Origin: Dictyoglomaceae bacterium
Lineage (GTDB): Bacteria > Dictyoglomota > Dictyoglomia > Dictyoglomales > Dictyoglomaceae
Assembly: GCA_026417425.1 (NCBI GenBank)
Contig: JAOADF010000137.1
Coordinates: 1-11,655, forward strand
Length of the DNA stretch: 11,655 nucleotides
Direction of reading: 5' to 3'
This document shows positions 1 through 7,675 of this stretch, piece after piece. How positions within the stretch are numbered: the stretch's first letter is position 1; every line of letters begins with the position of its first letter. A model generated the notes under the pieces. The model searched no databases. It saw nothing but the letters and a program-made list of their open reading frames with translations, and had not been told where the DNA came from. A program made the translations under genes and the position numbers.

Positions 1-318
1 AAGATCTTCAAAAGTTGTTGCTACTGGTTTTTCTGAAAAAACATTTATACCTCTTTTTAAGGCCTCCATATTAACCTTCGCAAGATTTCCAAAGTGGCAG
101 GCAGAGACTGCAATGTCAGGATGTAACTTATCTAACATTTCCATGTAATTGTCAAAAATTTGAATTTCTTCTTTATTATCAATCATATTTAAAACTTTAT
201 CTACTTTTTCTTCCTTAGATCCAGGAGCAACTCCAATAATTTTACACTCTTTATCTTTCTTTACCCCTTCAATCACATAATTTATGTGTCCTGAAGAACC
301 TATAATACAGATTCTCAT
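1..318 (-). CDS. Gfo/Idh/MocA-family NAD(P)-dependent oxidoreductase, N-terminal part (runs off the window)
   Basis: Only the first 106 codons are in the window; the gene continues past position 1. The visible part is a Rossmann-type domain. It starts with a beta strand, MRICIIG, running into a glycine-rich turn (GSSGH, residues 7-11). It ends with the family hallmark EKPVA at residues 96-100, preceded by a GINVFS strand. In this family the EKP lysine sits near the nicotinamide and contributes to catalysis. The start is ATG with GAGGTG at 325-330 and a 6-nt spacer. It lies 22 nt downstream of the GH2 gene, so it is probably the next gene of the sugar operon. By family it would oxidise or reduce a sugar, inositol or sugar acid in the cytoplasm; the substrate cannot be told. 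The turn GSSGH departs from the usual GxGxxG/A pattern, so coordinate evidence for cofactor binding is weaker than usual. Confidence 0.8.
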   Translation of the reverse strand, partial: MRICIIGSSGHINYVIEGVKKDKECKIIGVAPGSKEEKVDKVLNMIDNKEEIQIFDNYMEMLDKLHPDIAVSACHFGNLAKVNMEALKRGINVFSEKPVATTFEDL

Positions 319-340
319 TTTTTTCACCTCGATATTAGTT

Positions 341-2869
341 TTATAAGTTTTCAATTATTCTATTCCAAATCCAAACTGTCAATGGATCTGAGAAGTTTTT
401 AAAATTTAATGTGGTTATAATAATTTTACCTTTCTCATAAGGAACTTCTAAAAGATAGCCTCCCAAGTTGAGAATCCAACCGTAAAAGGTTCCTGCTAAT
501 ATTTTTTCTGCATCTTTTTCCTCGATTCCAATTATTAGGTTTTCAGGAATAAGATGTAAAAAGGAAAAATCCCAGGGATTAGGAAGAGAAAGATCTAACA
601 GAAATTTTACCTTTCTATGAAAGTTAAAATTATTTATCCAATCCCCATGATACATGTCTTTTTTTCTTGAAATAATCTGCCAATTTTTCTCTTCTTTTAA
701 AAATTCCAAAGCATGCTCATTGGTAGCAAGGATTAGTATATTTTCACCTTTTTTCAAAAATTCTTTATCTTCCTTTGAAAGGAATGTCTTTATTCTTAAT
801 AGATTTGATTCCTTTTTGATTTCTTCTTTTGGGAAGATATAAAAGTCGTAAAAGTTTTTTGCAATAATTTTTTCTTGATTATTTTTCAGAAATAAAAGAA
901 GTCTTTTCTTAGTTATATTTTTTACCTCAGGAAGGTTTAAGGAAAAATCTCCTAATATTTGCCATTGATTCAATTTAAGGTTTTCCAATTTCTTTTCCCA
1001 GATGTCCTTTGAATCTTCAAATTTAAGGATCAATTTTTCTGCTAGTGAATTTAAATATCCTTCTACTAAGATATTCATTTTTTCACCACTATACCAATTA
1101 GCTTTATATTGGGATAAAGCTATAAAATTAATATTATTTAACCATTTTAAATCATTATGGAAAATTTTAGAATTTCCCCAAGGATCGAGAAGTCCATTAG
1201 ATTCCCAGAATACATCAGTGAGTTCTGTAATTATGTATCCCTTTATGGATGAATGCTTTCTTATAACTTCAATTTCATACTTTAAAGATATAAATTCATG
1301 TCTTTGGGTTTCTTTTATAAATTCTTCAAAGGAGCCAAAAACCTCATCTAATTTCCAAGAATAAAATCTTTTTCTTGTTTCCCACGGAGGAGAGGATTCC
1401 ATGTATTTGGGAATATGGAAGGTAAAATTTTCAGTTATATTATAAAGTCCCCAATTTCCAAATTCCGAAATCAAGAGGGGTTTTTTTCCTTTTTCTGCAT
1501 CACCGTAGGGACTATAAATCCAAAAATCCCTTTTAGAAAATCCCTTTATAAGATCTTCCCATTTTGGGGCATGGTCAGGAATTGATGTATAAAAATGGAA
1601 ATCCTCAAGATCAGTTTTAATATGGAAATTGGGAATACAGGGAGAATTATCTACAACAAGCCTTGTAGGATCTAGACTCTTTACAAAATTGTACATCTCT
1701 TTTAACCATTCTCTATTTTCCCTTATATTTAAATCTATTCCCCAACTTTCATTTATTATCCCCCAGATTATTATAGAGGGATGATTAAAATCTCTTTCTA
1801 TCATTCCTTTTAATGTCTTTTTTGCTCTTTCCTTTGCTTCTTCCGTTAAATTTTCCCAATAGGGAAGCTCCTCCCAGATTAAGATTCCCATATGGTCTGC
1901 TAGATATAGGTATTCAGGTAAAGGGATCTTTACATGAGTTCTTAAAAGATTAATTCCCATTTCCTTTGCTTTTTGAAATCTTTTTCTTATTTCCTCTATG
2001 GAATTGGGTATATATATTTTTTCAGGATAAAAATCTTGATCTAAAGCTCCAAAAATATATAAAGGTTTATTATTTAAATATATTTCTCCATTTTTAACTT
2101 CAATTTTTCTCATTCCAAATTCATTTTTATAAATATCTTTTAAAGAATTTTCTTTAAATATTTGTATTTCTAAATTATAAAGATTGGGATTATCTATATC
2201 CCAAAGAATTACTTCAGGAAAGGAAAAGTCAATAACTTCTTTTTCAGAGTTGATTTTGATCTCTTTAGAGAATACCCTTCCTATAGGGTCATAAATTTTT
2301 ATAAGCAAAATACAATCTTTATCTATTTCCTTGATATAAGTTTCCACCTTTATTTTTTTCTCATCTATATCTGGGATGACTTTTACGTTCTCTACATATG
2401 GAGTTTCTAACCTTTCTAAATATACTTTTTGCCATATACCACTTATATTTCCATACCAGCCATCATGGGCTTTTCCATGGGGAATCTCATCTTGAGAAAA
2501 TTTAGAGAACTTTATTTTATCTGTATTAGAATCCATTATTTTGACTAAAATTTCATTTTCTCCTGCTTTTACGAAATCTTCAATGAAAAAATAAAAAGGT
2601 AAAAATCCTCCTTCATGACTTCCAACAAATTTTCCGTTTATCCATACCTCTGAGTAATAATCTACCGCAGAAAATCTTAAAAGGATCTTACTTTTTAGCC
2701 AATTTTCAGGAATATTAAAGGTTTTTTTATAATAAAAATTTCCATAATAATATTTAAGATCAGGAAATTCTGCCTGAATTATAGAGGGAACATATATTTT
2801 ACCTTTGTATTCGCCATTCTCCAGAGAAAAGTCCCAGTATCCTTCCAGCGACAAGATTTCTCTTCCCAA
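341..2869 (-). CDS. Cytoplasmic glycoside hydrolase family 2 enzyme (beta-galactosidase/beta-glucuronidase type)
   Basis: This 842-residue protein has the GH2 layout. A sugar-binding jelly-roll domain covers about residues 1-150, an Ig-like beta-sandwich about 155-255, and a TIM barrel about 257-580. The barrel carries the acid/base site (NESWG, N373-E374) after the HPSIIIWG strand, and the probable nucleophile E469 in LLISEFGNWG. The stretch LDQDFYP (276-282) and RTHVKIP (310-316) resemble a GH2 subgroup usually annotated only as sugar-binding GH2. Residues about 585-842 form an extension; its last part (from about 705, ILILATNE) looks like a degenerate class I glutamine-amidotransferase-like domain, as seen in some GH2 enzymes. 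There is no signal peptide, so it probably cleaves imported oligosaccharides in the cytosol. The start is TTG, fixed by AGGAGG 7 nt upstream; no in-frame ATG exists nearby. It follows the GH43 gene after 38 nt. The bond specificity is not determinable here. Confidence 0.9.
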   Translation of the reverse strand: MGREILSLEGYWDFSLENGEYKGKIYVPSIIQAEFPDLKYYYGNFYYKKTFNIPENWLKSKILLRFSAVDYYSEVWINGKFVGSHEGGFLPFYFFIEDFVKAGENEILVKIMDSNTDKIKFSKFSQDEIPHGKAHDGWYGNISGIWQKVYLERLETPYVENVKVIPDIDEKKIKVETYIKEIDKDCILLIKIYDPIGRVFSKEIKINSEKEVIDFSFPEVILWDIDNPNLYNLEIQIFKENSLKDIYKNEFGMRKIEVKNGEIYLNNKPLYIFGALDQDFYPEKIYIPNSIEEIRKRFQKAKEMGINLLRTHVKIPLPEYLYLADHMGILIWEELPYWENLTEEAKERAKKTLKGMIERDFNHPSIIIWGIINESWGIDLNIRENREWLKEMYNFVKSLDPTRLVVDNSPCIPNFHIKTDLEDFHFYTSIPDHAPKWEDLIKGFSKRDFWIYSPYGDAEKGKKPLLISEFGNWGLYNITENFTFHIPKYMESSPPWETRKRFYSWKLDEVFGSFEEFIKETQRHEFISLKYEIEVIRKHSSIKGYIITELTDVFWESNGLLDPWGNSKIFHNDLKWLNNINFIALSQYKANWYSGEKMNILVEGYLNSLAEKLILKFEDSKDIWEKKLENLKLNQWQILGDFSLNLPEVKNITKKRLLLFLKNNQEKIIAKNFYDFYIFPKEEIKKESNLLRIKTFLSKEDKEFLKKGENILILATNEHALEFLKEEKNWQIISRKKDMYHGDWINNFNFHRKVKFLLDLSLPNPWDFSFLHLIPENLIIGIEEKDAEKILAGTFYGWILNLGGYLLEVPYEKGKIIITTLNFKNFSDPLTVWIWNRIIENL

Positions 2870-2876
2870 AGTAAAA

Positions 2877-2882
2877 CCTCCT
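2877..2882 (-). promoter_or_regulatory. Ribosome-binding site deciding the TTG start of the GH2 gene
   Basis: AGGAGG is followed by a 7-nt spacer and then TTG. No in-frame ATG or GTG lies between the preceding stop and the start of the jelly-roll domain, and the next in-frame Met is more than 100 codons into the protein, so this site fixes the non-ATG start. Confidence 0.8.
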
Positions 2883-2907
2883 TCCTCAATCTTCCATAAA
2901 TTTTAGT

Positions 2908-4506
2908 CTACCTAAGCTCTAAGTAGTTAAAGTAATCAAAATCAAAAACTGATCCTCCTATAGAGTAGGGAGAATAGGCTGTAATTCCTACTCTTATTAA
3001 ATCAAAATCATTCTTTATTTCTTTTCCAAAGGATGTCCAATTCTCTTTTTCTTCAAATTTATAATAAGCATACCATTTTTTTCCATCAGTTTTTAATTTT
3101 AGATAGCATGCTTTTTTATTAGGTATTTCTACGAAGTATTTCTCTATTTCTTCTTCGTTCTTTTTTACAAACTCCAAAAGTATCTTTCCTTTCTTTTTTG
3201 TTCTTATGAGCTCTAAATAGTGATTATAACTATCAAATACAATTAATCCTGCTCTATCTTGTTCTTCTTCCGAAATTATCTCAATTTTGGTTGAAATTTC
3301 AAATCTATTATCCCAGGTATATTGGGTAAAGATATTAGCTACATCTAAAGGGGAAGAGATAATAGAAAGAATATCTGACATTATTGTTTTTATTCTTAGA
3401 TATCCCTTTCTTTCAGTAAGGGAATAATCAAAGGAACCTGTTATAATCCATCTTGAAAAATCAAGATCCTTGCTGGAAAAATTATCAGAAGAAGCTTTCT
3501 TTGGTCTAGGAACACCAGAGGGAAAAGCCTGAGGTGTATTAGTAGGACCTAAAACTTTTACCTTTCCATCAGGAGTAAATAGAATCCTATCAATAGCTAA
3601 TTGCCTCAGATGGGTTCCTTCTCTCTTCATTTGAGTATGATATACCATGAAGTATTCCTTTCCATCAGGGGTTCTTATTATACTATTATGCCCTGGACCT
3701 GATACATGTTCTGTTCTACGTAAAATAGGATTTTCTTCTGCCTTTATAAAAGGACCTAAAGGAGAACTAGAAATTGCATATCCTACCGAATATTCTGGGC
3801 TTGCAAAAAAGTTCCCTGAGTAAAAAAGATAATATTTTTTATTATATTTAACTACAAAAGGAGCTTCATTCCATTTAGAATTTTTTTCCCATAATTGGGT
3901 TGGAGATAGTAAAAATTGGGGCTCTCCAATGGTATTTAAAAGATCTTCTGATAATCTAACTACGTATATATCACTTGTGGGATTTTCTGAAACATCTCTA
4001 GAAAAATATAGATAGATTTTTCCATCGTCATCAACAAAGGGGTGAGCATCTATCGTTGCATATCCAGGATCAAAAAGAGGAGCCTTTAAATCTTTAAAAG
4101 GACCAAGGGGAGAATTAGAAACTGCAAGACATATTCTTAAGGTTTTTTTATCTTTTATATATCCTCGAGCACTATAGAATAAATAAAACTTTCCATCTTT
4201 ATATAATACTTCTGGTGCCCAGAAAGATTCTTTCCCCCAGGATTTTTCATCACTCTCATAAGCCCATCCTCGATATATCCAGTCTACAAGATTATTAGAT
4301 TCCCATACTTCAAATCCTCCCTGAGGTCCTGCTCCTTTTTCTGAAGTGGCATATAGGTAATATTTTCCTTTATATGATAGAATAAAAGGATCTGCAACCT
4401 TATAAACATTTAAAGGATTTTTATATTTAGGAACCTTATTATCTCCAAACATAGCTGTCACTCCTAAAAGAAAAATAATAGATAATAATAAACAAAATTT
4501 TCTCAT
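2908..4506 (-). CDS. Secreted GH43-family glycosidase (arabinanase/xylosidase/galactosidase type) with C-terminal beta-sandwich
   Basis: The 532-residue protein begins with a signal peptide (MRKF, then a hydrophobic run to about residue 20), so it is exported. The catalytic five-bladed beta-propeller covers about residues 30-325. The three GH43 acidic residues are visible: base D39 in VADPFIL, pKa-modulating D153 in TIDAHPF, and acid E214 in WNEAPFV. H273 in SGPGHNSI matches the metal-coordinating histidine seen in many members. The WAPEV motif (97-101) is also typical. Residues about 340-532 form a second domain resembling the concanavalin-like C-terminal module of GH43 xylosidases (SSDNFSSKDLDFSRW onward). 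The start is ATG with GGTGA at 4513-4517. The gene is 15 nt after the second permease gene. Likely role: trimming arabinose-, xylose- or galactose-containing side chains or backbones before uptake. The subfamily, and so the substrate, is uncertain. Confidence 0.88.
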   Translation of the reverse strand: MRKFCLLLSIIFLLGVTAMFGDNKVPKYKNPLNVYKVADPFILSYKGKYYLYATSEKGAGPQGGFEVWESNNLVDWIYRGWAYESDEKSWGKESFWAPEVLYKDGKFYLFYSARGYIKDKKTLRICLAVSNSPLGPFKDLKAPLFDPGYATIDAHPFVDDDGKIYLYFSRDVSENPTSDIYVVRLSEDLLNTIGEPQFLLSPTQLWEKNSKWNEAPFVVKYNKKYYLFYSGNFFASPEYSVGYAISSSPLGPFIKAEENPILRRTEHVSGPGHNSIIRTPDGKEYFMVYHTQMKREGTHLRQLAIDRILFTPDGKVKVLGPTNTPQAFPSGVPRPKKASSDNFSSKDLDFSRWIITGSFDYSLTERKGYLRIKTIMSDILSIISSPLDVANIFTQYTWDNRFEISTKIEIISEEEQDRAGLIVFDSYNHYLELIRTKKKGKILLEFVKKNEEEIEKYFVEIPNKKACYLKLKTDGKKWYAYYKFEEKENWTSFGKEIKNDFDLIRVGITAYSPYSIGGSVFDFDYFNYLELR

Positions 4507-4521
4507 TAGATCTCACCTTCC

Positions 4522-5367
4522 TTATTTTCCGCCAAAGCCTGACATAACTACTCCACGTATATAATATCTTTGTAATAGGATAAATAAAACTAAAGCAGGA
4601 AATGCTGTTAGAAAGGCACCTGCCATCATGGTGCCATAAAAATGAATATATCTTCCCTGAAGAGTAAGCATTCCCACAGGAAGAGTTCTTTTTTCTGGGG
4701 AGGAAAGACAGATAAGAGCCCAAAGATAGTCATTCCAATTAGATAAAAAATTCATAAAGCCTAAAGTTAAAAGGGCAGGTTTAGATAAAGGAATTATAAT
4801 TTTCCATAAGATATATAATCTACTTGCTCCATCTATTTTTGCCGATTCATCTAATTCATAGGGAATGGTAAGGAAATACTGTCTTAACATAAATATACCC
4901 CAGACACTAGCTAAACCAGGAAAAATAATAGCTTTTAAATCATCCACCCAACCAAAGCTGTCTATGGTTAAATAATTGGGGATTAGATAAATTATGCCTG
5001 GGATTGTCATAAAACTTACTAAAAACCAAAAATATTGATCTCTTCCTGGGAATTTCATTCTTGCAAAGGCATAGGCAGAAAGAGTAGAAACTATTAATCC
5101 TAAGATACTATATGAAAAGGCTGCAATAAAACTATTTCGAAACCATACAAAAACAGGGGTATCTATGGGATTTTTTAAAATTTTCCAGTAATTTTCCCAG
5201 ACAGGAGGAAAAGGAATCCACTTTACAGGCCAAGCAATGGTCTCATGTTCAGGTTTTAAAGAGGTTATAAGCATCCAATATAAGGGGAAGATCCAAATTA
5301 TAGCAAGAGAAATTAATATAATATAATGTAAAACGTTTAAAATGTTCTTTTTTAATTTATAATCCAT
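4522..5367 (-). CDS. ABC sugar transporter permease, MalG/CUT1 type
   Basis: This 281-residue membrane protein has about six hydrophobic segments (roughly 14-36, 79-101, 112-135, 144-166, 197-218 and 247-268). The cytoplasmic EAA loop, which contacts the ATPase, is at about 171-190 (ELDESAKIDGAS followed by IIPLSKP at 191-197). The N-terminal P-loop-free segment ending in LITSLKPEHE and the C-terminus YYIRGVVMSGFGGK are characteristic of MalG-type subunits of carbohydrate uptake (CUT1) importers. The start is ATG with AGGAGG at 5375-5380 and a 7-nt spacer. It lies 14 nt after the partner permease, and a hairpin covers that junction. It would form a heterodimeric channel with the upstream permease and receive oligosaccharides from the binding protein. 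Confidence 0.95.
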   Translation of the reverse strand: MDYKLKKNILNVLHYIILISLAIIWIFPLYWMLITSLKPEHETIAWPVKWIPFPPVWENYWKILKNPIDTPVFVWFRNSFIAAFSYSILGLIVSTLSAYAFARMKFPGRDQYFWFLVSFMTIPGIIYLIPNYLTIDSFGWVDDLKAIIFPGLASVWGIFMLRQYFLTIPYELDESAKIDGASRLYILWKIIIPLSKPALLTLGFMNFLSNWNDYLWALICLSSPEKRTLPVGMLTLQGRYIHFYGTMMAGAFLTAFPALVLFILLQRYYIRGVVMSGFGGK

Positions 5368-5379
5368 TATTTATCCTCC

Positions 5380-5400
5380 TTTCACTCGCTACGAGTGAAA
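5380..5400 (-). other. Hairpin overlapping the stop of permease 1 and touching the ribosome-binding site of permease 2
   Basis: A perfect 9-bp inverted repeat (CGAGTGAAA at 5392-5400 pairing with its complement at 5380-5388, 3-nt loop) spans the last codons and the TGA stop of the first permease. It ends on the first base of the AGGAGG that serves the second permease. There is no T tract, so it is not a terminator. It may couple translation of the two subunits or protect an mRNA end. Confidence 0.55.
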
Positions 5401-6281
5401 AAACGAACTTGTAAGAAGGTTATAATTATCATTATTAAAGCTGTTAGATATGCCATGGCAGATGCAGACCCCATTCTCAAATTTGTTCCAAAACCTTCAT
5501 TATAAATATGAAGCATAACCGTGACAGTACTTCTTCCTGGGCCACCTCCTGTCATAAGTTGAGGCTGTCCAAAAAGATTAAAGGAAGCTATTATGGTGGT
5601 GATGAAAATAAAAAGAGCAATAGGTTTTAAAGATGGTAAAGTAACATATCTAAAACTTTGCCACCAACCAGCTCCATCGATCTTTGCAGCTTCATAAAGC
5701 TCCTCAGGAATATTTTGAAGTCCAATTAAAAAGTAGACCATATTCCAACCAACAGTCCACCAAATAGTAGTTACTACTATAGAAATCCACGCACCAGGTT
5801 GTTGGGTTAACCAAGGTATATTCTTAATTTTAAAGAGAGAATATAAGATATAGTTTAAGAGACCAGATTCATAATTAAAAATCCATCTCCATATAACTGC
5901 AACAACAGAAACAGTCATAGCAGTAGGAAGGAAAAATGTAGTTCTAAAGAAACTCTTTCCTTTTTTCACAGAATTTACTAATAGGGCAAGGATAAGAGCA
6001 ATTCCCACTAAGAACGGAACACTATATAAAACAAACTTTATGGTATTCCAGAGTGCCTCCCAATAATATTGAGCTGGAACATTTCTTACAAAGAAAAGAT
6101 CTAAGTAATTTTTGAATCCTACAAAAGTTCTTTCTCCACTTAAAACATCCCATTTATGAAAACTAATCCAAATTCCTTTAAAAACAGGATAAAAGGCAAA
6201 AATTGAAAAAAATATAGCATGGGGAATAAGATAAAAATAGGGAGTTAATAACCCCTCATCTCCAAATAGTCTTTTTTTCAT
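5382..6281 (-). CDS. ABC sugar transporter permease, MalF/CUT1 type
   Basis: From the chosen start the protein is 299 residues. It has about six membrane segments (near 15-41, 80-102, 112-135, 164-187, 221-236 and 272-294). The EAA loop lies at about 197-216 (YEAAKIDGAGWWQSF, then VTLPSLKP), and the FNLFGQPQLMTGGGP segment (234-248) is typical of MalF/UgpA-type subunits. The frame remains open to a GTG at 6326, but that would start inside a terminator hairpin. ATG at 6281 has AGGAGG at 6289-6294 with a 7-nt spacer and is clearly the better start; MKKRLFGDEG then leads straight into the first membrane segment. It sits between the binding-protein gene and the second permease, with which it would form the channel. 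The stop codon is embedded in a hairpin. Confidence 0.95.
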   Translation of the reverse strand: MKKRLFGDEGLLTPYFYLIPHAIFFSIFAFYPVFKGIWISFHKWDVLSGERTFVGFKNYLDLFFVRNVPAQYYWEALWNTIKFVLYSVPFLVGIALILALLVNSVKKGKSFFRTTFFLPTAMTVSVVAVIWRWIFNYESGLLNYILYSLFKIKNIPWLTQQPGAWISIVVTTIWWTVGWNMVYFLIGLQNIPEELYEAAKIDGAGWWQSFRYVTLPSLKPIALFIFITTIIASFNLFGQPQLMTGGGPGRSTVTVMLHIYNEGFGTNLRMGSASAMAYLTALIMIIITFLQVRFFTRSE

Positions 6282-6288
6282 CTTATAA

Positions 6289-6294
6289 CCTCCT
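6289..6294 (-). promoter_or_regulatory. Ribosome-binding site deciding the start of permease 1
   Basis: AGGAGG sits 7 nt before ATG at 6281 and directly after the T tract of the terminator-like hairpin. It argues against the upstream in-frame GTG at 6326, which lies within that hairpin. Confidence 0.8.
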
Positions 6295-6330
6295 AAAAAA
6301 TAAAAAGGCAGTGGGGAAATCCCCACTGCC
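6295..6330 (-). terminator. Intra-operon rho-independent-type terminator after the binding-protein gene
   Basis: On the minus strand a perfect 10-bp GC-rich stem (GGCAGTGGGG, loop ATTT, CCCCACTGCC; 6330-6307) is followed by TTTTTATTTTTT (6306-6295). It begins 10 nt after the stop of the sugar-binding protein and ends right before the Shine-Dalgarno of permease 1. This is the textbook shape of an intrinsic terminator, and the strongest hairpin in the window. Because the downstream genes have no obvious promoter of their own, it probably terminates partially, or stabilises the 3' end of a processed binding-protein mRNA, giving more binding protein than permease. Confidence 0.85.
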
Positions 6331-6340
6331 TAATTTCGTA

Positions 6341-7609
6341 TTACTCTGCTGCTAAAATCTTATTTGAAAGCTCTACCGCATCATCCATTGCCTTCTTTGG
6401 ATCCTTCTTGAAGGTTAGAGCAAAGTTTAAAGCATCCCAGATTGGTCCTGTTGCTTCACCGTACTTAGGGAATAATGGTGGGAATACTACGTAAGGTGGA
6501 ATTTCTTGTCCAAGCTTTCCAATATATGGTATCTTCTTGAAATCACTACTTCTTAATACTGTCAATCTTGCAGGTAATTGTCCTGCCTTTGCCCATTCTA
6601 AGCTTTTTCTACTTACCCATCCTATAAAGGTTTTTGCTGCAGATAATTTAGCAGGATCAGGAGTTCTTTGTCTAAACACTACAAAGTTATGAGAACCTGC
6701 CCAGTTGGCTAGTGTTTTTGTTCCCAATTGAGGTACTCTTCCTGCTCCAAATTCTAGTCCAGGTTGTTCTTGGTATGCTGTTAACATCCATATACCATTA
6801 AATTCCATAGCACAAGTCCCTCTCTTGAAAGCATCCACATCAGCATCCACTGCTACATTTTCAGGAGAAACCTTATGAACTTTAACTAAATCTACTAAAA
6901 ATTGTAATGCGTCCACTCCTTCAGGAGAGTTAAATAATGCTTTCTTGTTATCTGGAGTAAATAATGTTCCACCATTTCCAAAGAAAATAGAATACCAAAT
7001 CATAAAGTTAGGCCAGCCCACAGGAATCATTGTTCCCCACTGATCTATCTTACCATCCCCATCTTTATCCTTTGTAAGTTTCTTTGCAAATTCAATGAAT
7101 TCTTCTCTATTCTTTGGAGGTTTTTCTGGATCTAAGCCTGCTTCTTTAAAGAGTTTCTTATTCCAGTAGAAGACTAAAGGATGAACATCTAAAGGAATTG
7201 CGTATCTTTTCCCCTCATATATTCCTGCTCTCCAAACTGCGGCGACAAAGTCTTTTTCGGAAAGTTTTAACTCTGCTGCTAAATCATCTAGTGGTATGAT
7301 TACACCCCTTGGTACATAAGCTGAAATCTGATCTAAGTGCATTATTCCTATATCCGGTGGTTTTCCTGCTGCAACTGCTGCTACCACTTTAGTATAATAA
7401 TCTCCCCAGGGCATAATGGACATTTTTACTTCAATTCTTCCTGTATAAGTTTTGTTAAATTCATCTACAAGGTTTTGCATGTATCTTCCATCGGGTCCTG
7501 TAAATCCATTCCAAAAGGTAATTTCTACCTTCTTTTGTGCGATGCCTGGACCTATTAAAAGAATTAAAAATAAAATTGAAATTAAAATTAAGGAAATCTT
7601 TTTAAGCAT
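6341..7609 (-). CDS. Periplasmic sugar-binding protein of the ABC importer (CUT1, family 1 extracellular solute-binding protein)
   Basis: This 422-residue protein begins with a signal peptide (MLKK, hydrophobic residues 5-22, likely cleavage after GIA at 24). There is no lipobox cysteine, so it should be soluble in a periplasm rather than lipid-anchored. The mature protein starts with VEITFWNGFTGPDGRYM, the typical first strand and helix of maltose-type binding proteins. Other family features are KPPDIGIM (83-90), YAIPLDVHPLVFYWNKKLF (136-154) and GNGGTLFTPD (211-220). Residues 181-190 (DKDGDGKIDQ) look like a calcium-binding EF-hand-like loop, which occurs in several such proteins. The start is ATG with GGGAGG at 7619-7624. 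It is the second gene of the operon, followed by a terminator-like hairpin. It would bind the imported oligosaccharide; the ligand is unknown. Confidence 0.95.
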   Translation of the reverse strand: MLKKISLILISILFLILLIGPGIAQKKVEITFWNGFTGPDGRYMQNLVDEFNKTYTGRIEVKMSIMPWGDYYTKVVAAVAAGKPPDIGIMHLDQISAYVPRGVIIPLDDLAAELKLSEKDFVAAVWRAGIYEGKRYAIPLDVHPLVFYWNKKLFKEAGLDPEKPPKNREEFIEFAKKLTKDKDGDGKIDQWGTMIPVGWPNFMIWYSIFFGNGGTLFTPDNKKALFNSPEGVDALQFLVDLVKVHKVSPENVAVDADVDAFKRGTCAMEFNGIWMLTAYQEQPGLEFGAGRVPQLGTKTLANWAGSHNFVVFRQRTPDPAKLSAAKTFIGWVSRKSLEWAKAGQLPARLTVLRSSDFKKIPYIGKLGQEIPPYVVFPPLFPKYGEATGPIWDALNFALTFKKDPKKAMDDAVELSNKILAAE

Positions 7610-7667
7610 GCCCTTTTACCTCCCAAATTTTTAAATTTTGAAAAGGAAAGGAAAATTTTTATTTCTA

Positions 7668-7675
7668 TCACCTCC
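7668..7675 (-). other. Shine-Dalgarno-like sequence with no matching start codon
   Basis: A perfect GGAGGTGA lies 2 nt after the stop of the first ROK gene, yet no ATG, GTG or TTG follows at a usable distance. The binding-protein gene has its own ribosome-binding site about 50 nt further on. It may be a remnant or may act on a non-standard start. Confidence 0.4.

Noticed and set aside
1002..1364. 120-codon open frame on the plus strand inside the GH2 gene
   Set aside because: Antisense shadow of a clear GH2 coding region, with no ribosome-binding site and low-complexity Ser/Phe-rich translation. Similar plus-strand frames at 654-842, 7337-7558, 7452-7634 and 9962-10153, and the minus-strand frame at 10602-10937, were rejected for the same reason.
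4439..4723. 94-codon open frame on the minus strand across the GH43/permease 2 junction
   Set aside because: It lies in another frame of two well-supported genes and its translation resembles no protein family.
5330..5338. AAAACGTTT inside the second permease gene as an operator like 10095-10108
   Set aside because: It is within coding sequence, only the core matches, and the flanks are not symmetric; chance is sufficient in AT-rich DNA.
6282..6326. Longer permease 1 starting at GTG 6326
   Set aside because: The start would lie inside the terminator hairpin, with no ribosome-binding site, and adds 15 residues unlike a permease N-terminus. ATG 6281 has an ideal AGGAGG.
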